Below, one piece after another: positions 54,345-63,268 of a stretch of DNA of 64,000 nucleotides. A program made the position numbers and the translations under genes. This DNA comes from Methylibium rhizosphaerae (GTDB lineage Bacteria; Pseudomonadota; Gammaproteobacteria; Burkholderiales; Burkholderiaceae_C). Location of the stretch: contig NZ_SWAR01000004.1 in the NCBI RefSeq assembly GCF_006386545.1, positions 62,001 to 126,000 on the forward strand, written 5' to 3'. The notes under the pieces are model-generated. The model saw only the letters and a list, made by a program, of their open reading frames with translations, searched no databases and had not been told where the DNA came from. Within the stretch, counting starts at the first letter, position 1, and every line of letters starts with the position of its first letter.

Positions 54345-55718
54345 TCAGCCCACGCCGCCCACCACTTCCACCGCCGGCTGCAGCGCGCCATCCGGCCGGC
54401 CGATCTGGATCACCCGCAGGCCGTGGCGCGACCAGTGCAGCGCATCGACCATGTTGCGGCCGTCGAACACCACCTGGTCGGTCAGCTGCTGCGCCACCTT
54501 CGAGGCGTCCACCTCGCCGAACTCCGGCCACTCGGTGCAGATGGCCAGCGCGTCGGCCTGCGAGAGTGCGGCGTCGGCACTGGCACACCAGGCGACGGCG
54601 CTGCTGTGGCCCAGCAGGGCCGCGGCCTTCGGCGCGGCCACCGGGTCGTAGGCGCGCACCTCGGCACCCGCGCCGATGAGCTGGCGCAGCAGCACCAGGC
54701 TCGGCGCCTCGCGCAGGTCGTCGGTGCCCGGTTTGAAGGCCAGGCCCCACACCGCGATGCGCTTGCCGCGCAGGCCCTCCGGCCCGCCGTAGAAGTGGCT
54801 GATCTTCTCGAACAGGCAGCGGCGCTGCCGCTCGTTGACCTGGTCCACCGCCTGCAGCAGCCGTGCGGGCAGGCCCAGGTCGGCGGCCATGCGGATCATG
54901 GCCTTCACGTCCTTCGGGAAACATGAACCGCCGTAGCCGATGCCCGCATGCAGGAAGTGCGGGCCGATGCGGCGGTCGAGCCCCACGCCCTTGGCCACCT
55001 GCTCCACGTCGGCGCCCATCAGCTCGGCCAGCGACGCCACCTCGTTGATGAGGCTGATGCGGGCGGCCAGCATGACGTTGGCGGTGTACTTGGTGAGCTC
55101 GGCGCTGCGCGTGTCCATCACCAGCAGCGGGTGGCCGCGCTCCACCAGCGGCGCATACAGCGCATGCATCAGCTCGGCATCGGCGCGATGCGACACGCCG
55201 ACGATGATGCGGTCAGGGTCGAGGAAGTCCTCCACCGCGCGGCCCTCGCGCAGGAACTCCGGATTGCTCACCACCGGCACCCGCCCGGCGATGCCGCGCT
55301 TGCGCAGCTGTTCCTGCAGCGCGGCCTCCAGCCGCTCGCAGGTGCCCACCGGCACGGTGGACTTCACCGCCACCACGGCCGGCTGCTGCAGCTGCTGGCC
55401 GATCGCATGCACCGCGTTCTTCACCGCACCCAGCTCGGCATCGCCGTTGTGGCCCTGCGGCGTGCCCACCGCGAGCATCACCACGTCGCAGCCCTGCAGC
55501 GCGAGCGACAGGTCCACCGTGAAGCCGAGCTGGCCGCGCGCCTGGTGCACCGCAATCAACGCGTCGATCTCCGGCTCGTAGAACGGCACCTCGTCCTGCA
55601 TCAGCAGCCGCACCCGCTGCGGGTCGATGTCGTAGCCGGTGACGCTGTGGCCCAGCTCGGCCAGGCAGGCCGCGGTGGACAACCCCACATAACCCAGCCC
55701 CAGTACGGCAACTTGCAT
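54345..55718 (-). CDS. ugd: UDP-glucose 6-dehydrogenase
   Basis: NAD-dependent enzyme of 457 residues oxidising UDP-glucose to UDP-glucuronate. The Rossmann motif VLGLGYVGLSTAACLAELGH, the STVPVGT and NPEFLREGRAV segments, the catalytic Cys C266 in GYGGSCFPKD and the C-terminal domain (WGLAFKPGTDDLREAPS) are complete. The ATG at 55718 lies 12 bases after the stop of the decarboxylase-like gene, so the two are co-transcribed. Its product is the substrate of that upstream-encoded enzyme. Confidence 0.97.
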   Translation of the reverse strand: MQVAVLGLGYVGLSTAACLAELGHSVTGYDIDPQRVRLLMQDEVPFYEPEIDALIAVHQARGQLGFTVDLSLALQGCDVVMLAVGTPQGHNGDAELGAVKNAVHAIGQQLQQPAVVAVKSTVPVGTCERLEAALQEQLRKRGIAGRVPVVSNPEFLREGRAVEDFLDPDRIIVGVSHRADAELMHALYAPLVERGHPLLVMDTRSAELTKYTANVMLAARISLINEVASLAELMGADVEQVAKGVGLDRRIGPHFLHAGIGYGGSCFPKDVKAMIRMAADLGLPARLLQAVDQVNERQRRCLFEKISHFYGGPEGLRGKRIAVWGLAFKPGTDDLREAPSLVLLRQLIGAGAEVRAYDPVAAPKAAALLGHSSAVAWCASADAALSQADALAICTEWPEFGEVDASKVAQQLTDQVVFDGRNMVDALHWSRHGLRVIQIGRPDGALQPAVEVVGGVG

Positions 55719-55729
55719 GGACAACCCGA

Positions 55730-56665
55730 TCAATGAAGGAGGTGGCGGAAGTAGTCGATGGTTTCTCGCAGGCCGTCCTCGAGACGGACCTTCGGCGCCC
55801 AGCCGAGCTGGCGGGTCGCATGTCGGATGTCGGGGCAGCGCATCTTCGGATCGTCGGCCGGCAGGGCCTGGAACACGATGCGCGAGCGGCTGCCGGTGAG
55901 CCTCAGCACCAGCTCCGCCAGCTCGAGCACCGGCCGGCAGTCCGGGTTGCCGAGGTTGAGCGGGCCTTCGATGTCGGCATCCATCAGCAGCAGCACGCCT
56001 TCGATCAGGTCGTCGACATAGCAGAAGCTGCGCGTCTGCTCGCCGCTGCCGTAGACGGTGATGTCTTCACCGCGCAGCGCCTGGCAGATGAAGTTGCTCA
56101 CCACCCGGCCGTCGCCGGGCGCCAGGCGCGGGCCGTAGGTGTTGAAGATGCGCGCGATGCGCACTGCCACCCCGCGCTGCAGGTGGTAGGCGAAACACAG
56201 CGTCTCGGCGCAGCGCTTGCCTTCGTCGTAGCAGGCGCGCGGGCCCAGCGGATTCACGTTGCCGCGGTAGTTCTCGCTTTGCGGCGTGACCTGCGGGTCG
56301 CCGTAGACCTCGCTGGTGGATGCCTGGAACAGGCGTGCGCCGCGGCGCTCGGCGAGTTCGAGCAGGTGGTGCACGCCCAGCACGCTGGTGAGCGTGGTGT
56401 GCACCGGGTCGCGCTGGTAGTGCAGCGGGCTGGCCGGGCAGGCCAGGTTGAAGATGCCGTCGACGTCCTCGTCGAGCGGCTGCACGACGTCGTGCTGCCG
56501 CAGGTGGAAATGCGGCTTGCGCAGCAGGTGGCCGAGGTTCGCCTGCGAGCCGGTGGAGAAGTTGTCGACGGCCAGCACGTCATGGCCCGCCGCCAGCAGG
56601 CGATCGCATAGGTGGCTGCCCAGAAAGCCGGCCCCGCCCGTGACGAGCACCCGTTTCGTCGGCAT
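55730..56665 (-). CDS. UDP-glucuronate decarboxylase-like SDR enzyme
   Basis: Extended short-chain dehydrogenase of 311 residues. NAD-binding [16 protein letters not shown], the [14 protein letters not shown] segment characteristic of UDP-xylose synthases, STSEVYGDP, catalytic YDEGKR (YxxxK) and the RIFNTYGPR motif point to UDP-glucuronate decarboxylase (UXS), giving UDP-xylose. Co-transcription with ugd supports this. Another NAD-dependent epimerase function remains possible. Confidence 0.9.
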   Translation of the reverse strand: MPTKRVLVTGGAGFLGSHLCDRLLAAGHDVLAVDNFSTGSQANLGHLLRKPHFHLRQHDVVQPLDEDVDGIFNLACPASPLHYQRDPVHTTLTSVLGVHHLLELAERRGARLFQASTSEVYGDPQVTPQSENYRGNVNPLGPRACYDEGKRCAETLCFAYHLQRGVAVRIARIFNTYGPRLAPGDGRVVSNFICQALRGEDITVYGSGEQTRSFCYVDDLIEGVLLLMDADIEGPLNLGNPDCRPVLELAELVLRLTGSRSRIVFQALPADDPKMRCPDIRHATRQLGWAPKVRLEDGLRETIDYFRHLLH

Positions 56666-56720
56666 GGAGTCTCCTCTTGTTGACGTCCTCCAACAGCAAG
56701 CGGCGTTCCCTGCGCCGGCC

Positions 56721-57539
56721 TCATGCGTTCTTGACCTCGTGCGCGCGCAGCTTCTCGCCCACCGCGAAGTTCAGTTCGCTCAGCACTTCCTGCCGCAAGC
56801 GGTTCTCGGCGCTGAACCACACCGTCAGTTCGAAGTTCATGGCCGCGCCGCCGAGCGACAGCAGCAGCACCGCGGGCTCCGGCTGCTTCACCACGTCGGG
56901 GTGCTCATGCGCCGCTTCGAGCAGCAGCCGGCGCACCAGCGCGATGTCGCTGCCGCCGGCCACGTGCACCGGCACGCGCAGGCGGATCTGGTAGTCCATG
57001 TAGACCAGGTTCACCACGTTGTCGGTGATGAACTTCTGGTTGGGCACCAGGATCGCGATGCTGTCGTTGGTGATGATGGTCGTGCGGCGCGCGCCGATCT
57101 CGTGGACGGTGCCCTCGACGCCGGCCACCTCGATGCGGTCGCCCACCTTGATGGGCCGCTCGAACATCACGATCAGCCCGCTGATGAAGTTGCTGATGAT
57201 GTTCTGCAGGCCGAAGCCGATGCCCACGCTCACCGCGCCGGCCACCACCGCGAAGGCGGTGAGCTTGATGCCCGCGTTCTGCAGGATCAACGCGATGCCG
57301 ATGATCAGCACGAGGTAATGGACCATCGAGCCGATGGACTGCCGCAGCCCGGCATCGACGTTCGCATGCTGCAGCACCTTCCTCACCGCCCAGCGGTTGA
57401 GCCAGGCGGCCATGTAGAACAGCACGATCAGCGCGATCACCAGCTTCACGAACGACCACAGCGTGAAGCTGGCGCCGCCGAGGGTGAACAAGTGGATGTC
57501 GAACCTCTGTAATTCGTCGCGTAGGAACTGCCAATCCAT
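56721..57539 (-). CDS. Small mechanosensitive channel (MscS family)
   Basis: Inner-membrane channel of 272 residues, the size of E. coli MscS (286). Three hydrophobic helices (about 22-45, 65-85, 90-115), the pore-lining helix [35 protein letters not shown] and the beta domain ([34 protein letters not shown]) are classical. It protects against hypo-osmotic shock. ATG 57539 has AAGAAGG upstream. It lies 55 bases upstream of the decarboxylase-like gene on the same strand. Confidence 0.96.
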   Translation of the reverse strand: MDWQFLRDELQRFDIHLFTLGGASFTLWSFVKLVIALIVLFYMAAWLNRWAVRKVLQHANVDAGLRQSIGSMVHYLVLIIGIALILQNAGIKLTAFAVVAGAVSVGIGFGLQNIISNFISGLIVMFERPIKVGDRIEVAGVEGTVHEIGARRTTIITNDSIAILVPNQKFITDNVVNLVYMDYQIRLRVPVHVAGGSDIALVRRLLLEAAHEHPDVVKQPEPAVLLLSLGGAAMNFELTVWFSAENRLRQEVLSELNFAVGEKLRAHEVKNA

Positions 57540-57636
57540 CGGGGGCCTTCTTGCTGCGCAGGGTGTGGGAATCAGCAATACGGGCACGTGTTGTGCCGGA
57601 CGAAAGGGGTGCAGTCGAAGCAGGAAGGAAGACGCC

Positions 57637-58437
57637 ATGCGTTTGCGACGAGAACACATCACCACCGGGCTGGCCGTGGGCGCCGCGGTCATCGTGACCG
57701 CGCTGGCCACCGGCCTCTGGTCGTTCGGCGACCGCCCTGAAGAGAGGGCCGTGGCGCCCAACCCGCCCACCACCAGCGACAACCCGCAAGGGTCCGAGCA
57801 GGCACACGGCAAGGCCGAGGCGCTGGATCCTTCGTCCACGGCCACCGGCTCGGGCATCGGAGGCGGGCTCACCGGCCAGTCTCAGGCGAGTGCGGATGCT
57901 TCGCAGGCGAATGCCGGTGCATCGCAGCAGGGCACGCTCGGATCGTCGGGCACCAGCACGCCGCCGGCCAGCACGCTCGGCCTTGCCGACCAGAACTTCG
58001 TCACCTCGGCGGCCGCCGCCGGCGTCTACGAGGTCACCATTGCCCGCACCGCGCTGCAGAAGGCCACCGACGTGCAGGTGCGAGCGTTCGCCGACATGCT
58101 GGTGCAGCACCACACCGCGGCGAACGACCAGCTCAAGGTGCTGGCGGCCAAGAAGGGCCTGACCGTACCCGCGGAGGTTCCGGCCGGCAAGAGGCCGACG
58201 CTGGAGCGGCTCTCCATGGCGCAGGGCCCGCAGTTCGACCGCCAGTTCGTCGAAACGGTGGGCATTGCCGACCACAAGGACGACATCTCGATGTTCGAGC
58301 GGGCGGCCAAGGAAGCGCGCGATCCGGAGATCAAGGCATTCGCCGAACGCACACTGCCCACGCTGAAGGCGCACCTGGCTGCCGCGCAGAAGCTGCCGGT
58401 GTCGGCAACGCCGGCCAACGGTGCGGCCAGCCGCTGA
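57637..58437 (+). CDS. DUF4142 domain protein, membrane-anchored or secreted
   Basis: Protein of 266 residues. An N-terminal hydrophobic helix (about 10-28) without a clear signal-peptidase site is followed by a Ser/Ala/Gly/Gln linker (35-105) and a DUF4142 helical bundle (about 112-250), with ADQNFVTSAAAAGVYEVTIA and ADMLVQHHTAANDQLKVLAAKKG. DUF4142 is a ferritin-like fold of periplasmic proteins with unknown role, often stress induced. AGGAAGGAAG precedes the ATG. It stands alone, divergent from mscS. Confidence 0.88.
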   Translation: MRLRREHITTGLAVGAAVIVTALATGLWSFGDRPEERAVAPNPPTTSDNPQGSEQAHGKAEALDPSSTATGSGIGGGLTGQSQASADASQANAGASQQGTLGSSGTSTPPASTLGLADQNFVTSAAAAGVYEVTIARTALQKATDVQVRAFADMLVQHHTAANDQLKVLAAKKGLTVPAEVPAGKRPTLERLSMAQGPQFDRQFVETVGIADHKDDISMFERAAKEARDPEIKAFAERTLPTLKAHLAAAQKLPVSATPANGAASR

Positions 58438-58462
58438 GGCGCTCCGGCGCCGTTGCGCCCTG

Positions 58463-59425
58463 CTACTGCGCCACCGTCTTGAACACGGTCAGCCAGTCGG
58501 CCACGAACCGGTCGATGTTGTAGCGCTCCTGCGCCAGGGCGCGCGCGCCGCGTCCGAGGTGCTGGGCCTCGCCAGGGTCGCGCAGCAAGCGCTGCATCGA
58601 CTCGACCAGCGGCTCGATGCGCGTGTCCACATAGCCCGACTCGCCGTTGCGGATGACGCTCGCGAGTTCGGTGGTGGCCAGGCCCACGATGGGCAGGCCC
58701 ACCATCATGGCTTCGACGATCGCGAGGCCCAGGCTGGTGTAGCGGATCGGGTTGAAGAAGAAGCGGTGCTTCGCCATGAACGACGGCAGCTCGTGGTTGG
58801 CCACCTCGCCCTGCCCGCCCAGATGGCGCAGCCGTTCGGCGCCCATGCCCACCAGCGCGATGGGCACGCGCTGCACCACCTGCTCGTACACGTCGAGCCC
58901 GAGGCGGCGGCCGCGGCGGTCGAGGTTGTTGACGACCGACACGCCCTGCAGCACTTCGCCGGTGTATCGCGCGCCGGCATCGAGCAGCCGCACGCCATGC
59001 TCCACCACCCGCACCGGCGTGCAGCCGCTGTCCCACATCAGCGCGTTGAACGGGGTCACGTGCACCAGCAGCATGTTCGGGTCGTCGACCCAGTGGCGGG
59101 TGTTGGTCGGGTGCTCCTGCGGCGGGTCGTGCTCGAGATAGACCGCCGGCAGCCGCTGCTGCGCGGGCGACAGCAGCAGGTGCCGCTCGCGGTCCCAGGC
59201 GTCGCGCGACTGGTACAGCACCACGTCGAACTCGGTGTCGCGCACCGCGTCGGCCATCACCTCGAAGACGTTGCCGCCCCACGGCAGCGTGCCGCTGCGC
59301 CCGGCATGGTGCGGGCTGCGCGCCGCGTCGGTCACGAGGTGGAAGTCATGCGGCACCTGGGTCAGGTAGTACAGGTAGTTGCCGTGCACATGCCAGGTGA
59401 GCACGCGCAACCTTCTAGTGGACAT
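58463..59425 (-). CDS. Glycosyltransferase, GT4-like
   Basis: Cytoplasmic sugar transferase of 320 residues with a GT-B fold. It starts RRLRVLTWHVHGNYLYYL. The C-terminal nucleotide-sugar site is RYTSLGLAIVEAMMVGLPIVGLATTELAS, the E-x7-E-type motif of retaining GT4 enzymes (ease of sugar choice cannot be read). ATG 59425 with GGAG eight bases upstream lies inside the end of the GT9 gene before it. It is the last gene of the glycan operon. Confidence 0.9.
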   Translation of the reverse strand: MSTRRLRVLTWHVHGNYLYYLTQVPHDFHLVTDAARSPHHAGRSGTLPWGGNVFEVMADAVRDTEFDVVLYQSRDAWDRERHLLLSPAQQRLPAVYLEHDPPQEHPTNTRHWVDDPNMLLVHVTPFNALMWDSGCTPVRVVEHGVRLLDAGARYTGEVLQGVSVVNNLDRRGRRLGLDVYEQVVQRVPIALVGMGAERLRHLGGQGEVANHELPSFMAKHRFFFNPIRYTSLGLAIVEAMMVGLPIVGLATTELASVIRNGESGYVDTRIEPLVESMQRLLRDPGEAQHLGRGARALAQERYNIDRFVADWLTVFKTVAQ

Positions 59426-60536
59426 GGGTGACTCCGCAGGCAAGTTGGAGCAGCGCGGCTTGCGCCACCTGCTCGGGTGTGACGGCCCGTGCGCATTCGT
59501 GCGCGGTGGGGCAGATTTCGTGGGCGCAGGGCCGGCAGTGCAGGTCGTGCCACAGCACGTGGTGGCGGTCGCGGTCCAGCGGCGCCCAGCGCGACACGTC
59601 GGCGCCGCAGCTCACCACCACGCTGCGCGTGCCGAGCGCCGCGGCGATGTGCGACACCGAGGTGTCGTTGCACACCAGCAGGGCAGCGCCCTCGACGAGC
59701 GCGCCCAGCTCCCACAGGTTGGTGCGGCCCATCATGTCGATGCAGCGGTGGCTCATCGCGGCCTGCACTTCCGCGCCGATGCCGCGCTCGCCCTCGGTGC
59801 CGGTCAGCACCACCGCCCAGCCGTGGGCCGCCAGCCGGTCGGCCACTGCGGCAAACCGGCGGGCCGGCCAGCGACGCGAGCGCAGCTGCGCCCCCGGATG
59901 CAGGCAGACGTAGCCGCCCCGCGGCGCCTGCCCGTCGGGCCAGCGCTGCGAGAGACTCGTCCGGTCGGCATCGCACAAGGGGAACTCGAGTGCGCTGCCG
60001 GTGCGCGGCAGGCCCAGCGCATCGAGCACCTGCTGCAGCCGTTCGATCTCGTGGCCGGCCTGCGGCCAGGGGGCAAACAGCGCCGGCTCGGGGCAGTAGC
60101 GCCCGGGCGTCACGAAACCGGCCAGGTGGCGCGCGCCGCAACACGCGGCAATCGGGTTGCTCAGCTCGCCGCTGCCATGCAGCTGCACCAGCAGGTCGAA
60201 GCGTCGCTGCTGCGCGTCCTTCAGGAACTGCGGCAGCGCCTGCAGCTGCGGTGTCGCCTCGGGCAGGCCGGGGAAGCCGGGAAAGGCCAGGAAGTCGTCC
60301 ACGCCAGGCAGGCGGCGGGCCAGCTCCCGCGCCCAGGGCAGGCCGATGAGCGTGAGCCTCGCCTGCGGATACGCCGCGCGCAGCGCCCGCAGGGTCGGCA
60401 CGGCACACAGCATGTCGCCCAGCATCAGCGCACGAAAGACGCCCAGTCGGGACACCTCGCCGGCATCCAGGGCCGGCGCCGCCGTGCGCATGAAGCCCGG
60501 CGTGGCGGCGCGCTGGAGGGAGGCGGCGGCCGGCAC
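59415..60536 (-). CDS. Glycosyltransferase family 9 (heptosyltransferase-like)
   Basis: GT-B enzyme of 373 residues resembling WaaC/WaaF-type heptosyltransferases. It has FRALMLGDMLCAVPTLRALRAAYP near the start, CLHPGAQLRSRRWPARRFAAVA for nucleotide-sugar binding and LLVCNDTSVSHIAAALGTRSV near the end. Cys-rich DLHCRPCAHEICPTAHECARAV near the C-terminus also occurs in the other GT9 of this operon. The start is GTG 60536 or possibly ATG 60491. The gap from the GT2 stop is six bases. Confidence 0.9.
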   Translation of the reverse strand: MPAAASLQRAATPGFMRTAAPALDAGEVSRLGVFRALMLGDMLCAVPTLRALRAAYPQARLTLIGLPWARELARRLPGVDDFLAFPGFPGLPEATPQLQALPQFLKDAQQRRFDLLVQLHGSGELSNPIAACCGARHLAGFVTPGRYCPEPALFAPWPQAGHEIERLQQVLDALGLPRTGSALEFPLCDADRTSLSQRWPDGQAPRGGYVCLHPGAQLRSRRWPARRFAAVADRLAAHGWAVVLTGTEGERGIGAEVQAAMSHRCIDMMGRTNLWELGALVEGAALLVCNDTSVSHIAAALGTRSVVVSCGADVSRWAPLDRDRHHVLWHDLHCRPCAHEICPTAHECARAVTPEQVAQAALLQLACGVTHVH

Positions 60537-60542
60537 GTGCGC

Positions 60543-61523
60543 CTACAGGTACAGCACGCGGAAGCGGATCGACCCCGCCAGCCGCCAGTAGACCGAAAGG
60601 AACGGAATGGCCGCCGAGGTGATCACCATTTCGGCCACGTGCGCCGGCGCATGGGAGGTGCCCTTCAGCCGCTCGTGCGCGAAGTCGACGATGCCGGCCA
60701 GCGCGGCCAGCAGCAGCAGCGCGGCCCACATGCCCGCGCCGGCCAGCGCCGCCACGCCGGCCCCCAGCGTGGCGGCCACGATGAAGTAGTAGCGCCAGGG
60801 CGGGCGGCGCCGCACCACCTGGCGGAAGCGCTGCGGATGCAGCTTGTAGAGCAGCGCATCGAAATACGCATTGGCCTGCTGCGACAGGCTCACGCCCCAG
60901 GGTGCCTTGCGCGCCGGGTGCACCACCACCGCCTGCGGCGCCTGGGCCACCGGCCCCACCAGCTCGGTGAGGCGGAAGTACAGGTCGGTGTCTTCGCGCC
61001 AGGCGCGGCGGAAGCGCTCGTCGAAGCCATGGATGGCTTCGAGCGCATCGCGTCGCACCAGGCAGTTGGCCGTCACGAATCCGGCTCGCTCCAGGCCCTT
61101 GGTGTTCTTCTCATGGTCGGTGGGTGCCTCCGGCAGGGGCACCACCACCCGGCCCCACACCGCCGCCAGGTCGTCGCGGGCCATCGCCTGCAGGCCGTTC
61201 CACAGCCAGTCGCGGTCGGGCACGGTGTCGTCGTCGGTGAAGGCGACGATGGGCGCCATCGCGAAACGCCAGCCGCGGTTGCGTGCACCCGCAGGGCCCT
61301 GCGTGTCGGGGGCGGTCAGGTAGTGCAGCGCCGGCACGCCGCGGGTGATGGAGGCCAGGCCTTCGACAAGGTAGCGGGTCTCCGGCGTGGGGGCGTCGTC
61401 CACCACGATGATCTCGTAGGCGGTGGGCACCAGGCTCTGCGCCAGCAGTGCCTCGAGGCAGCGCCGCAGCAGGTCCGGGCGCTTGTAGGTGGGCACCACC
61501 ACCGACACCTGCAGCTTCAGCAT
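60543..61523 (-). CDS. Glycosyltransferase family 2 with C-terminal membrane segments
   Basis: Protein of 326 residues. The GT-A domain shows VSVVVPTYKRPDLLRRCLEALL, EIIVVDDAP, GPAGARNRGW and the DxD-type motif FTDDDTVPD. About two hydrophobic helices near the C-terminus (IVAATLGAGVAALAGAGMWAAL and the LAALAGIV segment) place it at the inner membrane. GGAGAAGAG precedes ATG 61523, which lies seven bases inside the carbamoyltransferase gene. Sugar and acceptor unknown. Confidence 0.93.
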   Translation of the reverse strand: MLKLQVSVVVPTYKRPDLLRRCLEALLAQSLVPTAYEIIVVDDAPTPETRYLVEGLASITRGVPALHYLTAPDTQGPAGARNRGWRFAMAPIVAFTDDDTVPDRDWLWNGLQAMARDDLAAVWGRVVVPLPEAPTDHEKNTKGLERAGFVTANCLVRRDALEAIHGFDERFRRAWREDTDLYFRLTELVGPVAQAPQAVVVHPARKAPWGVSLSQQANAYFDALLYKLHPQRFRQVVRRRPPWRYYFIVAATLGAGVAALAGAGMWAALLLLAALAGIVDFAHERLKGTSHAPAHVAEMVITSAAIPFLSVYWRLAGSIRFRVLYL

Positions 61524-63268
61524 CGGCTCTTCTCCAGCAGGAAGCTGCCGATCACGAGCGCATCGAGCGGCGTGCTCCAGAACGCGTTGAGCGCGTCGCG
61601 CGGCGAGTTGACGATGGGTTCGCCGCGCACGTTGAACGAGGTGTTCACCAGCACCGGCACACCGGTGGCGCGGCCGAAGGCCTTGAGCAGGTCGTAGTAG
61701 CGCGGGTTGGTGTCGCGCCGCACCGTCTGCACGCGTGCGGTGCGGTCGGCATGGCACACCGCCGGGATGCGCTGCGCCTTGTCGGGCGGCACGTCGTAGA
61801 TGAAGAGCATGAAGGGTGCGCTGCCGCCGTTGGCCTGCGCCGGGCTGAACCATTCGGCGAGGTCGTCCTCAGGCACCACCGGCGCTACCGGTCGGAAATC
61901 CTCGCGGTCCTTGAGCTCGTTGAGCCGCGCCTGCATGTCGGGCGACAGCGGCGAGGCCAGGATGGAGCGCGCACCCAGGGCCCGCGGGCCGAACTCCATG
62001 CGGCCCTGGAACCAGCCGATGATGCGGTCCTGCGTGAGCAGCTTCGCGGTTTCTTCGGCCACGTCGTCGAGCCGGCGGTACGGCAGCTTCGACCACTTGA
62101 GCAGCGCCTCGATCTCGTCGTCGCCGTAGCCCGGCCCCCAGTAGGCATGCTGCATGTTCCAGTGCCGCAGGCGGCCGGTCTCGGCACGCTGGTGCTGCAT
62201 GTCGATCCACAGCGCGGCGCCCAGCGCCGTGCCGGCATCGCCGGCGGCCGGCTGGACCCACACCTGCTCGAAGATGCCGGCATCGCGCAGCCTGGAGTTC
62301 ATCACGCAGTTGAGGGCCACGCCGCCGGCCATTGCGAGGTGGCGTTCTCCGCTCACCTCGCGCAGCCAGCCGGCCAGCTGCAGCACCGTTTCCTCGAGCA
62401 CCGCCTGCAGCGAGGCCGCGAGGTCGAAATGCGCCTGGGTGAGCGCTGCGCCCTTATGGCGCGCCGGCCCGAACAGCTCCACCGGGTCGAACGCTTCGAT
62501 CTCGTAGCGGCCGGCATGGCTCACCTTCACCAGGCGGCGGAACTTCTCCAGGTACGAAGGACGCCCCAGCGCAGCCAGCGCCATCACCTTGTATTCGTCG
62601 CTCGAATGCAGGAAGCCCAGGTGGCTGGTGATGCGCTCGTACAGCAGCCCCAGCGACGTGGGCATCAGCACTTCACCAAGGGGGTGGTAATGGCCGTCGC
62701 GCCAGCGTCCGTAGGTGGTGGTGGCGTCCTCGCCGCGGCCGTCGAGCGTCATCACCGCGCAATGCTCGAAGGGCGCGGCCAGGAAGGCGCTGGCCTGGTG
62801 GCAGATGTGGTGCTCGACGAAGCTCCAGCGATACGGCCCCGGAAACGACACCCCGGCGAAGCGAGCCTTCAGGTGGTGCGGCGCGCCGCCGGCCAGCTGC
62901 CTCGGTGCATTGACGATGTAGCTGGCGAACAGCGGGTCCCATGGGTTTTCCCAGCCGCCTTCGGCGCGCCGCGCGGCAGAAGGCTCCAGCGGCAGCTCGA
63001 TGGTGGAGCCCACGCTGCGGTCGCGCAGGAAGCGCCACGGGTCGTAGCTGTAGGCCACGTTGTCCACCTCGCCCAGCAGGATGCCGGCCTCGCGCAGGCA
63101 GTAGTCGATGGCATGGAAGGGCAGCTCCCAGGCGGTGAACGGCAGCGGCCGCTTGGCGTGCTTGATGCCGGTGAAGCGTTCTTCCTCGGCCGCTGCAATG
63201 AGTTGCCCGTCCTTCACCAGCGCGGCCGCGCTGTCGTGGAAAGCGGCATTGATGCCCAGCGTGATCAT
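61517..63268 (-). CDS. NodU/CmcH-family carbamoyltransferase
   Basis: Enzyme of 583 residues that transfers the carbamoyl group of carbamoyl phosphate to a sugar or other hydroxyl, with ATP. The N-terminal Kae1-like domain begins LGINAAFHDSAAALVKDGQLIAAAEEERF and has the metal-binding HHICHQASAF segment and TLDGRGED. The C-terminal YrdC-like domain has GRMEFGPRALGARSILASP and TSFNVRGEPIVNSP. It decorates the glycan made by the surrounding transferases. It overlaps both neighbours (ATGA with the GT9 gene before it). Confidence 0.95.
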   Translation of the reverse strand: MITLGINAAFHDSAAALVKDGQLIAAAEEERFTGIKHAKRPLPFTAWELPFHAIDYCLREAGILLGEVDNVAYSYDPWRFLRDRSVGSTIELPLEPSAARRAEGGWENPWDPLFASYIVNAPRQLAGGAPHHLKARFAGVSFPGPYRWSFVEHHICHQASAFLAAPFEHCAVMTLDGRGEDATTTYGRWRDGHYHPLGEVLMPTSLGLLYERITSHLGFLHSSDEYKVMALAALGRPSYLEKFRRLVKVSHAGRYEIEAFDPVELFGPARHKGAALTQAHFDLAASLQAVLEETVLQLAGWLREVSGERHLAMAGGVALNCVMNSRLRDAGIFEQVWVQPAAGDAGTALGAALWIDMQHQRAETGRLRHWNMQHAYWGPGYGDDEIEALLKWSKLPYRRLDDVAEETAKLLTQDRIIGWFQGRMEFGPRALGARSILASPLSPDMQARLNELKDREDFRPVAPVVPEDDLAEWFSPAQANGGSAPFMLFIYDVPPDKAQRIPAVCHADRTARVQTVRRDTNPRYYDLLKAFGRATGVPVLVNTSFNVRGEPIVNSPRDALNAFWSTPLDALVIGSFLLEKSRC

